From: JAFGHJ01 sp964631335
Lineage (GTDB): Bacteria > Hydrothermota > UBA3072
NCBI GenBank assembly: GCA_964631335.1
Contig: CAZVXD010000022.1
Location: forward strand, 1-21,210
Direction: 5' to 3'
DNA: 21,210 bases
The translations under genes were made by a program, and so were the position numbers. The notes beneath the pieces are model-generated. The model worked only from the letters and a program-made list of their open reading frames with translations, was not told where the DNA came from and made no database searches. The first letter of the stretch is position 1. Every line of letters begins with the position of its first letter. This document shows, one piece after another, positions 16,351-21,210 of the stretch.

Positions 16351-18048
16351 ATGCATGTGTCTGATGGGGTTATAAATCAAATTAAGGAAAAAACAGATAT
16401 CGTTCACCTCATTGGAGATTACCTTCCTTTGAAAAAAGCTGGCAAGAACTACGTTGCCAACTGTCCTTTTCACAAAGACGATACTCCTTCATTTAGCGTC
16501 TCTCCCTCTTTAAATATATTCCATTGCTTCGGCTGCGGCAAAAGCGGAGACGTAATCACATTCGTAATGGAATTCGAAAAGGTTCCTTTCGCCGAAGCCG
16601 TTAGGATTCTGGCGGAAAGAGCGGGAATAAAAATAGGCAAATTCGAAGGAAAAAATGAAGTTTTATATTCTATTCACGAGTTCGCCGCAGATTTTTACCA
16701 CAAGGAACTATTGAAATCACCGGAAGTCCTCAATTATTTAAAAAAAAGAGCCGTAACAACAGATACAATAAAAGAGTTCAGGTTAGGCTTCGCCCCTTAC
16801 GGAACAAATTTTCTTCCAAAAGCGAAGAAAGAATTTAAAATTCAGGACATGATAAACAGCGGTCTAATAAAGAAAAGCAACGGGGGGTTAAGAGACACAT
16901 TTTTCCTGAGACTTCTTTTCCCTCTCTTTTCTTCCTCGGGAAGGATTATAGGCTTCGGAGGTAGAAGATTGAGTAAAAAAGGTCCGAAATATCTTAATTC
17001 GCCGGACACTTCCATACATAAAAAAGGAAAAAATCTTTATAGTTTATTCCATACTAAAGAAGAAATAAGAAAAACAGAAAAAGTTCTGCTCGTAGAAGGA
17101 TATTTTGATTTCTTATCACTTTATCAGGCAGGAATAAAGAACGCTGTCGCCTGCCTTGGAACTTCTCTCACAACCGATCAGGCTGAACTAATATCAAGAT
17201 ACGCGAAGGAGATAACCCTTTTCTTCGATGAAGATAACGCCGGAAAAATAGCGACTTTAAGATCTTTAGGTATGCTTCTCGGAGAAGGCATCAACGTGAG
17301 AATCGGAAAAGGCGGAAAAGAAAAAGACCCGGATGAGATTATATCTAAAGAAGGGAAACAAGCTTTCGAAAAACTCCTCAAAGAATCCAATGATTTCATG
17401 GATTGGATACTTGGCAGAATAAAAAACCGATATAAACTCAATTCTCCTTTAGACCTTTCCAGCGCCATTGAAGAAATCAAATCGATTCTGGAAATTATCC
17501 GGGATCCTACAAAAAGAGAAATTTATAAGGAATTCATTGCGAAAAAACTCGCGATAAGAAACGAATTATTAGACCAAACCACAACAAAGAAAACAACTAT
17601 TATTACCAATAGAAAAATCAACATAGGAGAAAGAGAAGAACTTGAATTAGATATAATATTCTCAATGCTTGAATCCCCAAAGGAAAGAAATGCTGTTTTC
17701 GACATAATAAAAGATGAACACTTTGAAAATCCCCACCTGAAAAAGACTTATAGATCTCTTAAAGAAGGCGCGGATATAAAAACAAAAGATATAATAAACA
17801 CCCTGCCATCTCTATTCGTGGAATACTTAATGAAAAAAAGCGAAATACCCGTCAATTCGGCAATAATTTGCGCAGTAAGTTTAAAAAAATACCATTTAAA
17901 CAGATTGATAGAAGAAAAAATAACGGCTCTCCAAAAAATTAACAACGAGGAAAAGCAAGAAACACAAGAAACTCTACTATGTAAAGAGATAGATGAACTA
18001 AAAGCAGAAAGAGAACAACTGAAAAAAGGAGAATTGCTTGGAAGATAA
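16351..18048 (+). CDS. dnaG: DNA primase DnaG
   Basis: DnaG makes the RNA primers for DNA replication. The 565-residue protein has the CHC2 zinc-binding domain at the N-terminus (Cys38, His41, Cys59, Cys62), the RNA polymerase-like catalytic core with YLKKRAVTTDTI and FGGRRL, and a TOPRIM domain with the metal-binding glutamate in LLVEGYFDF (Glu249) and acidic pair in FFDEDNAG (Asp293, Asp295). A divergent helical C-terminal region (about 420-565) is in the position of the DnaB helicase-binding domain. No Shine-Dalgarno precedes the ATG, but the N-terminus aligns with the family. It overlaps rpoD by 11 nt. The usual upstream partner rpsU is absent. Confidence 0.97.
   Translation: MHVSDGVINQIKEKTDIVHLIGDYLPLKKAGKNYVANCPFHKDDTPSFSVSPSLNIFHCFGCGKSGDVITFVMEFEKVPFAEAVRILAERAGIKIGKFEGKNEVLYSIHEFAADFYHKELLKSPEVLNYLKKRAVTTDTIKEFRLGFAPYGTNFLPKAKKEFKIQDMINSGLIKKSNGGLRDTFFLRLLFPLFSSSGRIIGFGGRRLSKKGPKYLNSPDTSIHKKGKNLYSLFHTKEEIRKTEKVLLVEGYFDFLSLYQAGIKNAVACLGTSLTTDQAELISRYAKEITLFFDEDNAGKIATLRSLGMLLGEGINVRIGKGGKEKDPDEIISKEGKQAFEKLLKESNDFMDWILGRIKNRYKLNSPLDLSSAIEEIKSILEIIRDPTKREIYKEFIAKKLAIRNELLDQTTTKKTTIITNRKINIGEREELELDIIFSMLESPKERNAVFDIIKDEHFENPHLKKTYRSLKEGADIKTKDIINTLPSLFVEYLMKKSEIPVNSAIICAVSLKKYHLNRLIEEKITALQKINNEEKQETQETLLCKEIDELKAEREQLKKGELLGR
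18026..18031 (+). promoter_or_regulatory. rpoD ribosome binding site
   Basis: AAGGAG lies six bases before the TTG at 18038, within the final codons of dnaG. It supports the unusual TTG start and coupled translation of primase and sigma factor. Confidence 0.75.
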
Positions 18049-19669
18049 AAATCTCGTCTGGTCGGAAATTCTAAATTTCATGGATAAAGACGGGAACATG
18101 TATCTCGACGAACTAAAAGATAAACTGGACTTAACAGAAGATAGACTAAACGAAATTTTATCAGGCATAGGAGAACATCTTGAAGAACAACCAGAAGAAG
18201 ACAAAGAAGAAAATTACATCGATTATAATATAAGTTCGGTCAAAATTTCCCCCGCGGCTTTAGATCAACCCATGAAGCTTTATCTGCGAGATATCGACGG
18301 AATTTCATTACTTACAAAAGAACAGGAGTTCGAAATAGGCAAAAAATTGGAAAAAGGCCGAACTATGATTTCAAGATATTTATTCAGATCTCTCCCGATA
18401 ATAGATAAGCTTTTACAATACAAGAAAGAAATAAAAGAATCTCCTTTCCTCATTAAACAATTTCTATACCTGGATACACACAAATGGGACGAAAATTACA
18501 AAGGCGAAAAAGATAAAAAGAACCTATTTAAATTACTAAAACGCGTCGAAAAATGGAAAACCAAACTTGCTCACTATAAAAAAGCTTATTTAAAAAAAGG
18601 AAAAAAGATTTACAAATTCAAATACAAACGATACGAAAAAAACATCATCAACGCTATATTAAAACTTCGAATACAAACTCCTTACCTTAAAAAATTCATG
18701 CATTCGCAGTACAAAATACACGATAATTTTCACAAAAAAGTAAGCCGTGTAAGAAAACTAAGAGAAGAATTTAAGGAATCCAGTTCTCTAAAACAAAAAA
18801 AAGATTTGAAAAAACAATTGAAAGATACTATAAAAGAAATAAAGGATTTTCAGCTTGAAATCCATTCCGATTGGAAAGAAACAAACTATATATACAGAAA
18901 TACTCGTAAATGGGAAAACTTTTTCTGCCAGGCAAAAAGAGAATTAATAGAAGGCAATATTCGATTGGTTTTCTCCATAGCAAAAAAATTCAAAAGAGAC
19001 GGGATAAGTTTTATGGATATTGTTCAAGAGGGTAACGCCGGATTAATAAAAGCCGTAGAAAAATTTGACCACAAAAAAGGCTATAAATTTTCCACATACG
19101 GAATCTGGTGGATTAAACAGGCGATAATAAAAACACTTGCCGAACAGTCCGACTCATTCTCGATACCGACCCACACCTTAACCCTTATTAATAAAATAAC
19201 AAAAACTAAAAGAGATTTGCTACATAAAAACGGTACCAAACCTACCATCGAGGAAATTTCCAAATACATCGGTATTTCCGAAGAAAGAATAAAATTCGCT
19301 CAAACGTTAGGCGACCCCACAAAATCGCTGGATGAGCCTGTTTCCGAGGACGGAGATATGCTTTACGGAGATACAATAGCCAAAGACGCGGTACCCTCTC
19401 CGGCAAAGAATGCCATGTTAAACCTTTTAAATGAAAACCTCGGAGAAATACTGGAAGCCACTTTATCTACGAGAGAAAGAAAGGTTCTGCAATTACGTTA
19501 CGGATTGTTAGACGGAGAAACAAAAACTCTCGAAGAAATAGGACTGATGTTCAAGGTAACTAGAGAAAGGATCAGACAAATCGAAGAAAACGCCCTCAAT
19601 AAACTCCGGAAAAGCCCCGATAGAAGAAGACTGAAATCTTTTTATTCGATGTGGAAATACGAACAGTAA
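18038..19669 (+). CDS. rpoD: RNA polymerase primary-type sigma factor RpoD (sigma-70 group)
   Basis: This 543-residue protein directs RNA polymerase to promoters. In order there is a region 1.1-like N-terminus (about 1-55), region 1.2 (MKLYLRDIDGISLLTKEQE, about 79-97), a very lysine-rich non-conserved insert (about 135-295), regions 2.1-2.4 (about 299-380), region 3, and region 4.2 with the intact -35 recognition helix VTRERIRQIE (507-516). Cotranscription with dnaG and full domain content argue that it is the housekeeping factor. Regions 2.4/3.0 are odd. The usual ARTIRIPVHMIETINK segment reads SDSFSIPTHTLTLINK, losing two arginines and the glutamate linked to extended -10 contact, while the two tryptophans and Gln361 of the -10 surface are kept. 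The start is TTG with AAGGAG six bases upstream. Confidence 0.95.
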   Translation: MEDKNLVWSEILNFMDKDGNMYLDELKDKLDLTEDRLNEILSGIGEHLEEQPEEDKEENYIDYNISSVKISPAALDQPMKLYLRDIDGISLLTKEQEFEIGKKLEKGRTMISRYLFRSLPIIDKLLQYKKEIKESPFLIKQFLYLDTHKWDENYKGEKDKKNLFKLLKRVEKWKTKLAHYKKAYLKKGKKIYKFKYKRYEKNIINAILKLRIQTPYLKKFMHSQYKIHDNFHKKVSRVRKLREEFKESSSLKQKKDLKKQLKDTIKEIKDFQLEIHSDWKETNYIYRNTRKWENFFCQAKRELIEGNIRLVFSIAKKFKRDGISFMDIVQEGNAGLIKAVEKFDHKKGYKFSTYGIWWIKQAIIKTLAEQSDSFSIPTHTLTLINKITKTKRDLLHKNGTKPTIEEISKYIGISEERIKFAQTLGDPTKSLDEPVSEDGDMLYGDTIAKDAVPSPAKNAMLNLLNENLGEILEATLSTRERKVLQLRYGLLDGETKTLEEIGLMFKVTRERIRQIEENALNKLRKSPDRRRLKSFYSMWKYEQ

Positions 19670-19760
19670 TAGCACCAATTTAACTATAAAAATACCCCAA
19701 TAATAAAAAATTTAATGACATCAAATCCATCATAACCAACAAAATGTAAAGGTTAAATAT

Positions 19761-19852
19761 CAAAAGGTAAAATTACAAATCAAAGTTCAAAAATAAATAC
19801 ACCCAAATACAAACACACAATTTTGCATTTTTATTTGTCATTTTGCTTTTTA
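19761..19852. repeat. AT-rich imperfect inverted repeat between rpoD and the aminotransferase
   Basis: The arm at 19761-19793 matches the reverse complement of 19820-19852 at about 25 of 33 positions; both contain variants of AAAATKACAAAT. It lies in the 252-bp space between convergent genes. It could be a degenerate dispersed intergenic element or part of a bidirectional terminator. The low complexity of the bases makes a chance contribution possible. Confidence 0.4.
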
Positions 19853-19897
19853 AATTTTAATATTTGATTTTCGGAAAAATTCAGAACTGCTTTCTTA

Positions 19898-19922
19898 CAA
19901 AAAGCAAACCGGTAATTGGTTT
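19898..19922 (-). terminator. Weak possible terminator after the aminotransferase
   Basis: Immediately at the stop codon the minus strand forms a 5-bp stem (AAACC and GGTTT around a 7-nt loop) followed by GCTTTTTG. The stem is short and AT-rich, so the call is tentative. Confidence 0.25.
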
Positions 19923-21058
19923 TACGTGATTCCCGCGGAAAAAATCGAACTTAATTCCTTCAGATAAAAATCTGACTGAGAAAAGGTGAATCTGACTTTC
20001 TTTTTACCTTTATTTTTCCCGGAATAAAAGGCTGAACCGGGAACAACTGCCACATTTTTGTTTTTAAGCAAATACTTGTAAAAGCCCCAATCGTTTCCGT
20101 CCCAAACATTCTCGAAATTAGCAAAAATGTAATAACCTCCATCGGGTGTATGGAAAGTAAAACCTGCTTTTTCAAGAGCTCTGCATAAAAAATCTCTCTT
20201 AACCTCGTATTTTTCCCTGAGGTTTTCCATATAGTTTGATTGTATATCGAAATTTTCAAAAGCCCACTGAAAAGGCACCGGAGCTGAAACAGAACTGTAA
20301 TAATGAACCTTCCTTATCTCTTTTGTTATCGGAGCCCTGGCGGCGACATACCCCAATCTCCATCCGCGTACCGAAAAAAAGGTCGAATAACTGCCGATGA
20401 TGATCGTTCGATCCACAAGATCTTCTATCTGTAAAGGAGAAACGTACTCTCCGCCGTAAAGAAGATGCTTATAGGTTTCATCCACAATCAAATAACCTTC
20501 TCTTTCCAGAACAGTATTACCAATCGCTTTAATCTCTTCCGAATTAAAAACTTTTCCCGTCGGGTTGTGCGGATTATTAAGAATAAAAACTTTAAACGTA
20601 GGTAATTTCTTAAAATCTGTAAAATGAAAAGAATAATCGGGCTCCGAAAGAGATAAAAAAATGGGCTTGCCCCGACTCAACTCGGTTATAGGCACATAAT
20701 TCTCATAAAAGGGCTCCGGTATAACAACTCCATTCTCACCCTCCACAAGACTTAACATGGAACATACAAAAGCCTCACTGGCGCCTGAAGTTATAGTAAT
20801 TTCTTCCTCGGGGTCAAAAGTTACGCCGGTCTCTCTCGCTATTAATTCTGAAGTTAATTTTCTTAAAGGTTTTCTCCCGGCACCTGTAATATAACCGTTT
20901 AATCCTCCCTCTATCGCTTCCTTGGCATTTTCGATAACCGACTCAGGAGTAAAAAGTTCTAAAGGATTCTCGGCAAAATTAATTGCTTTACTTTCTTCTG
21001 CCGCTTCCACAACTTTTGAAATAATAGAATCTTCTATTTCGGCTAAAATTGAATTCAT
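19922..21058 (-). CDS. Fold-type I PLP aminotransferase homologue lacking the catalytic lysine
   Basis: The sequence is a class I/II aminotransferase by its NNPHNPTGKVF motif, the aspartate of LIVDETY that normally pairs with the PLP ring nitrogen, GWRLGY with the phosphate-contacting arginine, and RFTFSQ with the substrate-carboxylate arginine. However, the motif that should read S-F/Y-S-K-T-F reads SYSTFFS. The Schiff-base lysine is Thr226 (codon at 20381-20383, ACC). The frame is otherwise intact over 378 residues, so this is not an obvious pseudogene. It may be inactive, a non-catalytic subunit, or use different chemistry; its substrate is unknown. The ATG at 21058 is chosen because the promoter's -10 ends six bases before it. 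A TTG at 21082 lies between the promoter hexamers and would not be transcribed from this promoter. Confidence 0.88.
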   Translation of the reverse strand: MNSILAEIEDSIISKVVEAAEESKAINFAENPLELFTPESVIENAKEAIEGGLNGYITGAGRKPLRKLTSELIARETGVTFDPEEEITITSGASEAFVCSMLSLVEGENGVVIPEPFYENYVPITELSRGKPIFLSLSEPDYSFHFTDFKKLPTFKVFILNNPHNPTGKVFNSEEIKAIGNTVLEREGYLIVDETYKHLLYGGEYVSPLQIEDLVDRTIIIGSYSTFFSVRGWRLGYVAARAPITKEIRKVHYYSSVSAPVPFQWAFENFDIQSNYMENLREKYEVKRDFLCRALEKAGFTFHTPDGGYYIFANFENVWDGNDWGFYKYLLKNKNVAVVPGSAFYSGKNKGKKKVRFTFSQSDFYLKELSSIFSAGIT

Positions 21059-21064
21059 AATTAC

Positions 21065-21092
21065 ATTATAATTAGAATGCAAAATATGTCAA
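21065..21092 (-). promoter_or_regulatory. Promoter of the aminotransferase homologue
   Basis: On the minus strand TTGACA (21087-21092) and TATAAT (21065-21070) are perfect hexamers with a 16-bp spacer, the same layout as PmraZ. The -10 ends six bases before the ATG at 21058, so the expected start point coincides with the initiation codon and no Shine-Dalgarno is present. Confidence 0.85.
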
Positions 21093-21106
21093 TTGTTTTT
21101 CAATAG

Positions 21107-21130
21107 CCACGAAGACACTAAGACACGAAA
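21107..21130. repeat. Three 8-bp tandem units (CCACGAAG-like)
   Basis: CCACGAAG, ACACTAAG and ACACGAAA follow one another without spacing. Similar CACGAAG-type short repeats are, from general experience, common between genes in several bacterial lineages; their function is unclear. Confidence 0.6.
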
Positions 21131-21141
21131 AAAAGTATTTG

Positions 21142-21176
21142 GTCCAAAGTCCATAGTCCAATGTCCAAAGTCAACA
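21142..21176. repeat. Five 7-bp tandem units (GTCCAAA-like)
   Basis: GTCCAAA, GTCCATA, GTCCAAT, GTCCAAA and GTCAACA are contiguous 7-bp units. They lie 11 bp from the 8-bp repeats, outside any recognised gene, and continue toward the window end. Confidence 0.65.
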
Positions 21177-21210
21177 CCAATTCAAATATAGAAACTAAGG
21201 TTTTTGTTTT

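Noticed and set aside
19960..20259. Second minus-strand frame inside the aminotransferase gene
   Set aside because: It is out of frame with the conserved aminotransferase sequence and has no features of its own.
21142..21176. CRISPR-like array
   Set aside because: The units are contiguous 7-mers with no spacers, and no cas genes are present.

Overview
The window looks like a fragment of an AT-rich genome from an uncultivated bacterium, probably metagenome-assembled because it carries a 100-N scaffold gap. It encodes a complete peptidoglycan precursor pathway and divisome. MurE carries the DNPR motif of meso-diaminopimelate-adding enzymes. No phylum can be named safely; a didermic lineage of the candidate-phylum type is a guess.

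Region 1 (about 2-15860, minus strand) is one compact division and cell wall (dcw) cluster. In order of transcription it reads mraZ, rsmH, ftsL, ftsI, murE, murF, mraY, murD, ftsW, murG, murC, murB, ftsQ, ftsA, ftsZ. Genes overlap or lie within a few bases of each other, and many Shine-Dalgarno sequences sit inside the end of the preceding gene. A consensus promoter (TTGACA, 16 bp, TATAAT) precedes mraZ. Three GTGG(G/T) boxes at exact 10-bp steps follow the -10, as expected for MraZ autorepression. The ftsI gene is interrupted only by the gap, whose flanks are identical 55-bp sequences; collapsing the duplicate restores one 553-residue protein.

Region 2 (about 15860-16350) is an AT-rich divergent intergenic region holding the mraZ promoter and candidate dnaG promoters.

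Region 3 (16351-19669, plus strand) is dnaG (primase) overlapping rpoD (primary-type sigma factor), a reduced macromolecular synthesis operon without rpsU. The sigma factor has a long lysine-rich insert and unusual residues in regions 2.4 and 3.0.

Region 4 (19670-21210) holds an AT-rich imperfect inverted repeat, then a minus-strand fold-type I aminotransferase homologue whose PLP-binding lysine is replaced by threonine. Its consensus promoter is placed so that the mRNA would be leaderless. Short-period 8-bp and 7-bp tandem repeats lie upstream.

The most unusual signals are the lysine-less aminotransferase, altered near-invariant residues in FtsZ, MurD and the sigma factor, the 152-nt out-of-frame ftsW/murG overlap, the MraZ operator, and frequent TTG starts. 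No CRISPR array, rRNA, tRNA or insertion sequence was seen.
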